From: Alphaproteobacteria bacterium
GTDB lineage: Bacteria > Pseudomonadota > Alphaproteobacteria > Rhizobiales > CAJQND01
Reading direction: 5' to 3'
Assembly (NCBI GenBank): GCA_024227565.1
Contig: JAAEUE010000081.1
Coordinates: forward strand, 1-64,000
DNA length: 64,000 nt
The translations under genes and the position numbers were made by a program. The notes beneath the pieces are model-generated. The model saw nothing but the letters and a program-made list of their open reading frames with translations, was not told the origin of the DNA and searched no databases. This document shows positions 1 to 7,603 of the stretch, in pieces (positions within the stretch are counted from its first letter, which is position 1; each line of letters begins with the position of its first letter).

Positions 1-193
1 CCCACCGAAGGCCACTGTTTGGCGCCCGCTGGACTTCGTTGCGGCCCGCTTGTGGTCAGCCAGACCAAGGCACGGACCGCGCCTCGCCAGCAGACGCCAA
101 ATAGCGGTCAAATGCTTCAATATGAACAGGAAAGGCTCTAGGGCAACTTCCGCTCAAAGCGAGCGGAAGATGCCCCAGATTTTCGCTATAGTC
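1..193. other. left edge, no gene recognised
   Basis: No coding region with recognisable features is visible here. Short open frames exist on both strands but show no ribosome site, domain or signal peptide. The next gene inward reads leftward and stops at 241, so this stretch is its downstream flank. Confidence 0.5.
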
Positions 194-241
194 GAGCAAC
201 TTATCTCCGCTCAGACGATTCCGTCTGATCGGAGGTTGCTC
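194..241 (-). terminator. long hairpin at the end of the protease gene
   Basis: Three consecutive complementary blocks fold into one hairpin: GAGCAAC with GTTGCTC, CTCCG with CGGAG, and CAGACG with CGTCTG around the loop ATTC, with a TTAT bulge on one arm. It begins at the stop codon of the leftward protease gene, so it probably ends or protects that transcript. There is no strong T-run on the exit side, so intrinsic termination is uncertain. Confidence 0.5.
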
Positions 242-1545
242 TAGTTGCACTTGACGTGAACTGTGTAATTCTTCGCTTCTTCCACCAGTTTGGTCAGCGT
301 GTGCTCTTCCTGCGACGATGAGGTTTTGTAGGGGATGGAATGGGCATCCATGAAATTCAGGGCAATGTTTGACTTGATCGCGAAGTTGACATTTTGCGGC
401 ATTGAGCCCGTAGCGCCTGCGAATTTCAGCTCATCAAGCTTGGCGGTGACAACGCCAATAATCTGACCTGCGCTGTCTATGAGCGGCCCGCCGCTGTTTC
501 CCGGTTGTATGGGCGAGGAGATTTGCACAAAGCGCGCATCATCGCCTAAACCGGCCAACGACGTGATATGCCCGGAAACAATGTTTCCCGAGACGCTCAA
601 GGTGCCGGGGAGCGGGAAGCCGTATACGGCGATGGCCTCGCCGGCCTTCAACCGTCGCCCCACCCGGAATTGCGCAATGTTCTTGTCGGGAACAGGTGTG
701 CCGATTTTCAAAACAGCAAGATCGTTTTTCTTGTCCGCTTTCAGCAATTTTGCTTCGGCCTCAAGTTCGCCCAGCATGGTGACGGCAATTTGTTTGCATC
801 CGCGCACAACATGGAAATTGGTGAGCACGTGCCCGCCTTTCGACACCACCATGCCGGTGCCGGCAGAGCTTCGGCGCGCGCGGTTCTTTTCTGTTTTTTT
901 CCGCAGTTCAGAGACCGGGGCCTGGCCGGGCGTGTTGGCGGCCACTGAGTTGTTGGAATTTCGCTTGGTCTTCCGGGCCGTTCTCCGAGGCGGCTTGCCG
1001 CGGAGTCTTACGTATTTCTTCACACATCTCGCCAGAGCCGGGAGCAGCGCGTTGGTGTTGGTGAGATTAAAGAGATAGTCAGCGCCATCGATATCAAGGC
1101 GCAGCCGTCTGCCTCTGCGGAACAGCCTTATGAAGCTCGAGTTTCCGGGCATGTTCAGAACAAAAAAATTGTTCTTGGTCACCTGGGTCCGGTAGGAGGA
1201 CCAGCGGCTCCCATCAATCTTTATTCTGGCAACTGCGCGCCCATTTCTCAGCCGTTTCCGACGATCCAAGAAGGCAACTTTCCAGTAAAAATCACCGTCG
1301 ATGCTCACAAATATATTGAAGTTGCTCTTGTAGCGCGCATTGGCCACACAATGTGAAAAACGGCCGCTGTTTGTGGCATAAGCGGCCCCGCTCCAGCCCT
1401 TGGGCACGGACACGGATCTGATTTTCTCTGCAGCGTGCGCGATTGAACCCAAAGTAAAAAATGCGGCGGCAGCCAGCAGCGCCAGACGCAGCAGTCCGTC
1501 TTGCCCCAGAACTCGTCTTACACATTTCAACCAAGTGTTCTGCAT
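241..1545 (-). CDS. exported trypsin-like (HtrA-type) serine protease
   Basis: This 434-residue protein is probably a periplasmic serine peptidase of family S1C. A basic N-terminus and hydrophobic stretch ending in SIAHAAEK form a signal peptide. A novel-looking region of about 130 residues follows, then a basic linker (residues about 180-230) and the protease domain. The triad is visible: His245 in LTNFHVVRG, Asp275 in NDLAVLKI, Ser351 in QPGNSGGPLID. No PDZ domain follows, unlike DegP. The ATG at 1545 was preferred over an upstream GTG at 1599 because it places the signal peptide close to the N-terminus. Substrate is unknown. Confidence 0.85.
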   Translation of the reverse strand: MQNTWLKCVRRVLGQDGLLRLALLAAAAFFTLGSIAHAAEKIRSVSVPKGWSGAAYATNSGRFSHCVANARYKSNFNIFVSIDGDFYWKVAFLDRRKRLRNGRAVARIKIDGSRWSSYRTQVTKNNFFVLNMPGNSSFIRLFRRGRRLRLDIDGADYLFNLTNTNALLPALARCVKKYVRLRGKPPRRTARKTKRNSNNSVAANTPGQAPVSELRKKTEKNRARRSSAGTGMVVSKGGHVLTNFHVVRGCKQIAVTMLGELEAEAKLLKADKKNDLAVLKIGTPVPDKNIAQFRVGRRLKAGEAIAVYGFPLPGTLSVSGNIVSGHITSLAGLGDDARFVQISSPIQPGNSGGPLIDSAGQIIGVVTAKLDELKFAGATGSMPQNVNFAIKSNIALNFMDAHSIPYKTSSSQEEHTLTKLVEEAKNYTVHVKCN

Positions 1546-1667
1546 AGATGGACAACCAGCCGTTCGCAGCCCGTTTTGAGTTGGTCCCCATAGTCGCACC
1601 GCGCAGCAAAGATTGCAATGATTTGCCGGTCGTCGGGGGCCCGCTGAAGTTCAGGGGCCCAAACCCC

Positions 1668-2879
1668 TCACTCCGCAGGCGCGAGCTGCGGCTTTGCGCC
1701 GGAGATTGCCGCAGGCAAGGTTGCCACCGCAATACAGATGAAGGCGGCTGCCACAGACAGGATCACAAACAACCGGTCAAAGCCCCAGCTGCCGTGCACC
1801 CAGGCAATGAACGGGACGGACGAGGCCATGATCGTGATGGTGATGGTGTAGCGCAGGGCCAGGATACGGCTGCGCCAGGCTGATTTGGCCACCCGGCCCA
1901 CCAGCACATCATTGATCGGGATCTGCCCAAACGTTGCAAGCATGAAGGCCACCGAGAACAACACCACATACCATCCAGTGGCCTGCGCCATGGCGGCGAA
2001 GAACACCACCTGCATGGCAGCCACCACCATGAACACGGTGCGCGGCGAGGTGCGATCCACCAGCGAGCCCACCACCAATTGGCCCATTGAGCCCACGGCG
2101 AACGCGAAGAAGGCAAGCCAGCCGATCAGCGTCGCGCTGGCAGCAATGTCACTGGCTCGCTCGTCCAGCACTTTGGGAAGCGCGAAGGTCGTGCTTTGAA
2201 ACACTAGGCCGCCAAGGGCGGTGGTGAAGAAGATGACGGCAAGCACACGGATGAACACCGCCCGGCCGAACACGGGATCAGGCAGCTTTGCAGAATTGCC
2301 TGCGGCCTCCTTGGCGCGCCGGTCAGTTTCTGCCGTGCGCCAAATGGTGATGCCATAGGCCACCCCCAAGGCCACGGAAATCGCGCCCGGCCAGACAAAA
2401 GCTGAGCGCCATCCGGTGGTGTCAATGAGGAACGCGGTAAGCAAAGCAGCAGCAGCCACGCCCATGTTGCCCCACACCCCATTGATGGCAATGCGCATTC
2501 CGGTTTTTGTATGGCCCTCAAGCACCAGGGCGATGCCAACGGGATGATAGATGGCGGCAAAGGCGCCGATCGCAAACAGCCCCATGCCGATCTGTACGGG
2601 TGTTGTGGCCAGAGCCGTCGCGCAGGCCGCAAGACCGATGCCCACAAAATACACGGTGATGAGCCCCTCCCGGCTCCAGCGGTCCGCAAGCCACCCGGCG
2701 GGCAGGGCGAAGGCGCCGAACGCAATAAAGCCCGGCGTGGCGTAGGGGATCAATTCGCCATAGCTCATGCCCCATTCGCGGCCGAGCGCCAGCGCGGCCA
2801 CGGTGGCGAACACCAGCATGAACAGATGGTCGAGGAAGTGGCCCACGTTTAGGAACAGATAATGGAGCTTGTCGCGCAT
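1668..2879 (-). CDS. MFS transporter
   Basis: A 403-residue polytopic inner-membrane protein with about 12 hydrophobic segments and the organisation of the major facilitator superfamily. The loop AGWLADRWSREG after the second helix matches the MFS A-motif (G-x3-D-R/K-x-G-R/K). A central hydrophilic loop near residues 190-205 separates the two six-helix halves. The start chosen is the ATG of MRDKLHYLFLNVGH; an extension to a TTG at 2948 adds a non-hydrophobic leader. Substrate cannot be told from sequence, and no catabolic or regulatory gene is adjacent that would suggest one. Confidence 0.85.
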   Translation of the reverse strand: MRDKLHYLFLNVGHFLDHLFMLVFATVAALALGREWGMSYGELIPYATPGFIAFGAFALPAGWLADRWSREGLITVYFVGIGLAACATALATTPVQIGMGLFAIGAFAAIYHPVGIALVLEGHTKTGMRIAINGVWGNMGVAAAALLTAFLIDTTGWRSAFVWPGAISVALGVAYGITIWRTAETDRRAKEAAGNSAKLPDPVFGRAVFIRVLAVIFFTTALGGLVFQSTTFALPKVLDERASDIAASATLIGWLAFFAFAVGSMGQLVVGSLVDRTSPRTVFMVVAAMQVVFFAAMAQATGWYVVLFSVAFMLATFGQIPINDVLVGRVAKSAWRSRILALRYTITITIMASSVPFIAWVHGSWGFDRLFVILSVAAAFICIAVATLPAAISGAKPQLAPAE

Positions 2880-2975
2880 GAGAGAATCCGGCTGCGAACC
2901 TGTTTTGCGCGCAATGCTACAGCCAAGCTTCCCCCAGGGCCACCACAATCTGGTGCCCCCTCCTCAGCTACCTCT

Positions 2976-4718
2976 TCAGTCTCCGCCAATGGCGGCAAGG
3001 ATCGCAGGATCGCCGCCCTCCTCGGCCAGGTGGCGGATCGTATTGCCGGCGCCATCGCCCACATCCAGATCTGCACCATGCGCAATCAAGAGCCTTACAG
3101 CAGCCTCCTGGCCGTTCAGAACCCCATAGGCCAGCGGGGTCATCCAGTCATTGTCCTGGGGGCCGCATTCCGCCGGGCGGATTTGGCTGAACCGCACGGC
3201 GTGAGCCTCAGCGTCCTTCACCAAATGCTCGCGCAATTGCGCCAGGTTGCCCCGGGCGGCGGCGGCGAAGATGTCCATCGGTTCACGGTCCAACAGTGCA
3301 ATCATTTCCGTCTGGCCGGCGTGCAATGCAAAACCAATTGGCCCGGCGGCGTATGTGGGATCGCGCAGGACGGTGTCCGCGCCCGCCTCAACCAACATGC
3401 GGGCCGCCTCCAGCCGGCCTTGATAGGCCGCATCATGAAGCGGCGTTCGGGTTGATGGAATGCTGAGCGCAAATCCCAATTCAATCATTGTGGCGAGCGC
3501 ATCTCGATTGTCTTGCCCAACCGCATCGCAGAGCATTTCGCGCTCGCCCGGTTTGGCCGCATCAGCCAAAGTACCGTCAGCCTCAAGCAGCGCGCGCGCC
3601 GCGCCAATGTCGCCGCGCACGCAGGCGGCACGGAACTTGTCCAGGCTCGAAAGCTCTGTCTTCCGGGCACCGTTTGCCAGCATGTACTCTGCAATATCGT
3701 CCTGGCCCGAGAGGAGTGCGATCTCATAGGGCAGCTTGCCCTTGGTTATCGTCTCGTAGGTGTCGTCGGGTTTGCTCAGATCCACGCCGTGGTCGATCAG
3801 CAGCTTCACTCTGTCTTTGTATCGCCTGCGCAAGGATTGGATGAGCTGGAAGTGCATGGTTTCGCTCGGGTTGTGCAGCATGCTCCCCTCCACCTCAACG
3901 AACCAGTTGTTGCGATCTTTTGAACTCAGTCCAAACTCCAGCAACAGCTCCAGGCAGGTATTGTCCGGCTCAAAGAACCGGTTATAGGCCGCCTGGCTGT
4001 CGTTGGGGTTGGCGCCGGCCTCCAGCATTGCGCGGGCAAAGGCCACGCAATCAGGGTGTTCGGGGAAATTGACCGGGCCGCCCTCGCCTTGGCCAAAAAC
4101 CCCTGTGAGCGCGGTAAACTTGTACTGCCCGCCCCACATGTAATGGGCGTTTGGATCTGCCCCGCGCTCCAGCAGCTTGAGCCCTGCAGTCAGGGTCGAC
4201 ACGCCCGGCAACCGCCCATAGGCGGCATACATGACCGGCTCCCAGTTGAAGTATCCGCCTTTGCGGTTGATCAGACCCGGGTCTTGCGTCAGCCAGCGCT
4301 CAATGCGCCCCACATCGCCAATGGCCGCGGCCACATAGATGTTCTCATCAGCAATCTCAGGATGCTCAGCCAGAAGTTGACCGGCCTCCTCCAGGCGGTG
4401 TGGGCCGGGGTCGACATCCACGCCATAGGCAAGACAGACCAGATCGAGAAAGCGATTGGCCAACCGATCGCCCACCGGCGCCGAACGCGGCGCTGAGCGG
4501 TTCACTTCGTCTTTGAGCTTGGTCCAGCTGGAAAAACCGTATTCGCGGGCAAGTACCAGCTGGGCATATTGCAGGCCGATGGACGCCGGATCTCCGAAAT
4601 AGGGCCCGACCCGGCCAAGCGCGTCTTCATCGCCGGCGCGAACCGCCTTGAGCAGCGCTTTGGCCTGCTTCTTCAATTGTTCAAGATTGGGGTTTTCCGG
4701 CAGTTCTGCGAACGCCAT
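2976..4718 (-). CDS. ankyrin-repeat protein
   Basis: A 580-residue soluble protein made of an N-terminal domain followed by ankyrin repeats. The N-terminus (NPNLEQLKKQAKALLKAVR, then REYGFSSWTKL) is the helical leader seen on a bacterial family of ankyrin proteins. Repeats are recognisable by TPLHDAAYQGRLEAARML, LVEAGAD and LLIAHGADLDVGDGAGNT. No signal peptide or transmembrane segment, so cytoplasmic. A strong AAAGGAGG ribosome site precedes the ATG. The function is presumably protein-protein binding; partner unknown. The MFS gene follows about 100 bp downstream on the same strand. Confidence 0.85.
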   Translation of the reverse strand: MAFAELPENPNLEQLKKQAKALLKAVRAGDEDALGRVGPYFGDPASIGLQYAQLVLAREYGFSSWTKLKDEVNRSAPRSAPVGDRLANRFLDLVCLAYGVDVDPGPHRLEEAGQLLAEHPEIADENIYVAAAIGDVGRIERWLTQDPGLINRKGGYFNWEPVMYAAYGRLPGVSTLTAGLKLLERGADPNAHYMWGGQYKFTALTGVFGQGEGGPVNFPEHPDCVAFARAMLEAGANPNDSQAAYNRFFEPDNTCLELLLEFGLSSKDRNNWFVEVEGSMLHNPSETMHFQLIQSLRRRYKDRVKLLIDHGVDLSKPDDTYETITKGKLPYEIALLSGQDDIAEYMLANGARKTELSSLDKFRAACVRGDIGAARALLEADGTLADAAKPGEREMLCDAVGQDNRDALATMIELGFALSIPSTRTPLHDAAYQGRLEAARMLVEAGADTVLRDPTYAAGPIGFALHAGQTEMIALLDREPMDIFAAAARGNLAQLREHLVKDAEAHAVRFSQIRPAECGPQDNDWMTPLAYGVLNGQEAAVRLLIAHGADLDVGDGAGNTIRHLAEEGGDPAILAAIGGD

Positions 4719-4988
4719 CGCACGCCTCCTTTCAAATTCGTCCGGTATCCGCGTCCTCAGACCGAAAAGAGGGTCAATATGGTGGTGTCAAAACGTCAGG
4801 GGGGCTTGGCCCTTCCCGCGGATCGGGTGCGCCCTGATGCGCGGGGGAAAACCTAGCATAACTGCGCCTGTGAGCACAAATCGTACATGCTGGACACCGA
4901 TATTCCTGGAACTGATCATTCCGGCACACCACATGTAAAGGACGCGAACGCGCGTCTCGCTTCACGCCAAAAACGCAAAGGAGCAGTC

Positions 4989-5369
4989 ATGCAGACATCA
5001 CTCTTCATCGCCAAAATCGTGGGCCCGATGCTGGTCATCCCAGGCCTGATTGGCCTGGCCAATCCCGGTCATGTGAAAACCGTAGGCGAGGAGTTCCTGA
5101 AGAGCCCCGCCTTGATTTTTGTGGCCGGCGCCATGGCCCTGATCGCCGGGCTTGCCGTGGTGAACACCCACGCGGTGTGGACCGGTTGGCCGCTGATCAT
5201 CACCCTGATGGGCTGGCTTATGCTGGTGGCCGGCGTGGTGCGCATGGGCTTCCCGGGCCTCGTTGCCGCGATGGGTGAGAGCATGATCGCAAATGAGACC
5301 GTGCTCAGGGTCCTTGGGGCGCTGCAAGTGGCGCTCGGGGCGTTCCTCATGTGGAAGGGTTATTTCTAA
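4989..5369 (+). CDS. small conserved inner-membrane protein
   Basis: A 126-residue protein with four predicted transmembrane helices (roughly residues 8-24, 40-60, 65-88, 105-123) and short loops. It resembles small DoxX/DUF2065-size membrane proteins, but I cannot assign a family with certainty. The start is the ATG at 4989, preceded by AAAGGAG; an in-frame upstream ATG at 4887 would add 34 hydrophilic residues without a ribosome site. It is divergent from the ankyrin gene and convergent with the next secreted protein. Function unknown. Confidence 0.7.
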   Translation: MQTSLFIAKIVGPMLVIPGLIGLANPGHVKTVGEEFLKSPALIFVAGAMALIAGLAVVNTHAVWTGWPLIITLMGWLMLVAGVVRMGFPGLVAAMGESMIANETVLRVLGALQVALGAFLMWKGYF

Positions 5370-5390
5370 CCCGCATCCCCCCAGAACGAA

Positions 5391-5420
5391 CTCAGACGGA
5401 ACGCGAACGTTCCGGCTGAG
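5391..5420. terminator. hairpin between convergent genes
   Basis: CTCAG, a mismatch, CGGAACG, the tetraloop CGAA, CGTTCCG, a mismatch and CTGAG form a near-perfect 12-bp stem. It lies 21 bp after the stop of the membrane protein and 26 bp from the stop of the convergent secreted protein. No T-run on either side, so it may be a factor-dependent or protective hairpin serving both. Confidence 0.5.
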
Positions 5421-5446
5421 GCATTCAATTGATTTACAGCTGACGC

Positions 5447-5794
5447 TTAGTAGTAGCTGCGCCGGCGCCTCTTGCGGTAGTAGCGCTTGTGGCGCGGACA
5501 TACGTTTTTATAGCCGTACTGATAGCAATACTTGGAGCACGCGCCATAGTAGTCAAAACCGCAGCAATAGCGGCTTATCCGAACGCGCTTTTCCCAGCAG
5601 CGGTGACGTGCCTTAGTGATGTACTTTTCAAAGATATACTGTGTCGTAAGGGGCGGATTTGTTGCCAGGACCGTTTCGGTCGCCGTCGGCTCCACGGTGT
5701 TTATTGGGGTCGCATGCGCGGTGCTCAGCAAACCGATGCATGCCAGCACTGCGATAACCAAGTGCAGTGCAAGTTTTGATACGTTAAGTCTCAT
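5447..5794 (-). CDS. small secreted Cys- and Arg/Tyr-rich protein
   Basis: A 115-residue protein with a clear signal peptide (MRLNVSKLALHLVIAVLACI, cleavage after AHA). The mature part has seven cysteines in the segment from HRCWEK to NVCPRH, an even spread of Tyr, and ends in a strongly basic tail YYRKRRRRSYY. No known domain recognised. The cysteines suggest disulfides, and the tail suggests contact with anionic cell wall or membrane. Start at 5794 chosen for the signal peptide; an ATG 36 bp upstream would add a hydrophilic leader. Confidence 0.6.
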   Translation of the reverse strand: MRLNVSKLALHLVIAVLACIGLLSTAHATPINTVEPTATETVLATNPPLTTQYIFEKYITKARHRCWEKRVRISRYCCGFDYYGACSKYCYQYGYKNVCPRHKRYYRKRRRRSYY

Positions 5795-6015
5795 CACTTC
5801 GTTCCATTCCATTAAGATTGTCACCCCCAAGATGAAAATCGCGACTAACTTATACTTGCTGAAATTGGCGTGATTGCCAAGCCTTCAGTTGACTGAACAC
5901 GCTAAACCCTCGATTTTTTTAGAAAAAATGACACAAGACAGTAAAATTATACAGCCAATGCGAGTAATGAGTATAATCATTCAGGTATAAGGTGGCACCG
6001 CAAATTCACGAAGCA

Positions 6016-6891
6016 TCACGCGCCGTTGAACAGAATCACACCCTGGCCGGACACATCATACCCTTCCAATTCCGCGGCACGCACGTGCAGGGCGCCACTG
6101 CGGCAAAACTGCCAGAAGGTTTGCAAAGCCGGATCGAACCACGCCTTGCGGTCCACCAGCAGGTCAAAACGTTCTTCCATTACGGGCACAAACCGAAGCC
6201 TGTGTATGGCTGCCACAGACGCAAGCCCGAAGGCCACATCCGCTTTCCCCTCAAGAACCGCGAGGGCCGCATCCAGCTCTGTGCGCGCAGGTTCAGCTTG
6301 CTCGATCTGATCCACCGGCACGGTCCCGCCTTCAAGCAAATCCAACAACAGCTTCTGAGCTCCGGCACTCGCCTGCCGCGGCACCAGACGCAGCCCGGCA
6401 ATATCTTCCAAACCCTCTACCGGCTTGCCCACATCTGACCCCAGGATCAGGCCACGCTGGCGTTTTGCCCACTCTATGAGAACCACCGGTTGGTGCCCGC
6501 ACGCTGCGCGCACCGCACCGAGGTTCCACCCCGGTCCGTCATCGTCCTTGATGTGCAGCCCAGTGGCCACCCCTTCATGTTGGGCAAAACGCTGCAGACC
6601 ATCCGAGCTGCCGTCAAAATAGGTCGCCAACCCGCATTGAGACTGACGCAAGGCCCACTCCAGCAGCGGATCGTGGCTACCGAGAAACACATTCGGCCGG
6701 ACGGCAGCCGCCCCGGTTTCTCCCTGGCTTAAATGTTCAGCCAGCCAGGCCCGCACGCCATCTTCTGGAAACAACAGCTTGCCGGTGGCGCGTGAACACG
6801 CCAAGGCGCCAGAGGAGGCAAGATCATAGACCTTGCGCTCTTTGAGCCGCAGCAGTTCGGCAACTTCCCGGGTGGTCAGATATTCAGGCAT
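6016..6891 (-). CDS. HTH regulator with periplasmic-binding-like sensor domain
   Basis: A 291-residue protein of two parts. Residues 1-55 (YLTTREVAELLRLKERKVYD, then GKLLFPEDGVRAWL) are an excisionase/MerR-type helix-turn-helix. Residues about 65-285 resemble the PBP-like domain (PF12727) related to substrate-binding proteins of oxyanion transporters. Proteins of this architecture are probably one-component sensors, and in other alphaproteobacteria I recall them next to tungstate/molybdate transport genes; here the mod/tup locus is 15 kb away. It is divergent from ridA over 142 bp. ATG at 6891 chosen because the HTH family begins there; no strong ribosome site is visible. Confidence 0.75.
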   Translation of the reverse strand: MPEYLTTREVAELLRLKERKVYDLASSGALACSRATGKLLFPEDGVRAWLAEHLSQGETGAAAVRPNVFLGSHDPLLEWALRQSQCGLATYFDGSSDGLQRFAQHEGVATGLHIKDDDGPGWNLGAVRAACGHQPVVLIEWAKRQRGLILGSDVGKPVEGLEDIAGLRLVPRQASAGAQKLLLDLLEGGTVPVDQIEQAEPARTELDAALAVLEGKADVAFGLASVAAIHRLRFVPVMEERFDLLVDRKAWFDPALQTFWQFCRSGALHVRAAELEGYDVSGQGVILFNGA

Positions 6892-7033
6892 GAACCAAGC
6901 AGTGACAGAATTAGCCCAGGCGGGCAAGGTCTCACCACGCCGCCAGATGCACCCAGGGCCGGCGTTCTGGTCCGGTGACATGGGATCATGTAGACAAAAA
7001 GAACCTTGACCCTCCAACATAGGGAATGTTGCC

Positions 7034-7378
7034 GTGAAACGAATTGCAGGAGGTGCAAAAGGCAGATGCGCCGCCGTTGAATCAGACGGGATTGTCTACG
7101 CTGTCGCCACCGATCCGGTGTGCGCAAGCGGCATTGCCGCGCAAACGCGGAACACGCTGCAAGAGCTCGACCGGGTGCTCGCCGAGGCGGGCAGCGGCAA
7201 AGCCGGTTTGCTTCAGGCAACGGTCTATCTCAGCGACATCACCTACAAACCTGAGATGGACATGGTGTGGAACGCCTGGGTTGGCGCTGAAGAAAACTGG
7301 CCGCAGCGCGCCTGCGTCGGCGTCGATCTCGAGGCTGGATATTTGATCGAGGTCGTGGTCACCGCAAAGGTGCTCTGA
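7034..7378 (+). CDS. RidA family enamine/imine deaminase
   Basis: A 114-residue single-domain RidA (YjgF/YER057c) protein. The family hydrolyses reactive enamine/imine intermediates made by PLP enzymes. Typical features: SDGIVYAVATDP, the helix QTRNTLQELDRVLAEAGS, VYLSDIT and the substrate-binding arginine in PQRACVGVDLEAGYLIEV. It starts with GTG. Transcribed divergently from the HTH regulator, which could control it, and convergent with xsc. Confidence 0.85.
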   Translation: MKRIAGGAKGRCAAVESDGIVYAVATDPVCASGIAAQTRNTLQELDRVLAEAGSGKAGLLQATVYLSDITYKPEMDMVWNAWVGAEENWPQRACVGVDLEAGYLIEVVVTAKVL

Positions 7379-7407
7379 ACTGTTCGGCAACCATCCATCA
7401 CTGTAGC

Positions 7408-7483
7408 CCTCGGGCTTGACCCGAGGGCCCAGAGCCGCAGAATTCCGCGCATGCTGCCCTGGGTCCTCGGGTCAAGCCCGAGG
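7408..7483. repeat. nested palindromic intergenic repeat
   Basis: CCTCGGG-CTTGA-CCCGAGG at 7408-7426 recurs as its exact reverse complement at 7465-7483. Each copy is itself a hairpin, and the two together can form a 19-bp stem over a 38-base loop. This motif is a common dispersed intergenic palindrome in alphaproteobacteria. It lies between the convergent ridA and xsc genes. Confidence 0.8.
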
Positions 7484-7541
7484 ACGACAATGGCAACATG
7501 ATCAGCGTTTTTGAGCCAACCCCTGGGGCCGCTAAAACAAC

Positions 7542-7571
7542 CTCCGAACAGAGGGCTACATCTGTTCGGAG
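7542..7571 (-). terminator. Rho-independent terminator of xsc
   Basis: A perfect 11-bp stem (CTCCGAACAGA with TCTGTTCGGAG) around an 8-base loop. Read on the minus strand it is followed by GTTGTTTT, as expected for an intrinsic terminator about 33 bp after the xsc stop. A perfect 14-bp palindrome (CTGACATATGTCAG, 7587-7600) lies between stop and terminator. Confidence 0.7.
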
Positions 7572-7603
7572 ATAAGGTATTCCCCTCTGACATATGTCAG
7601 TGA

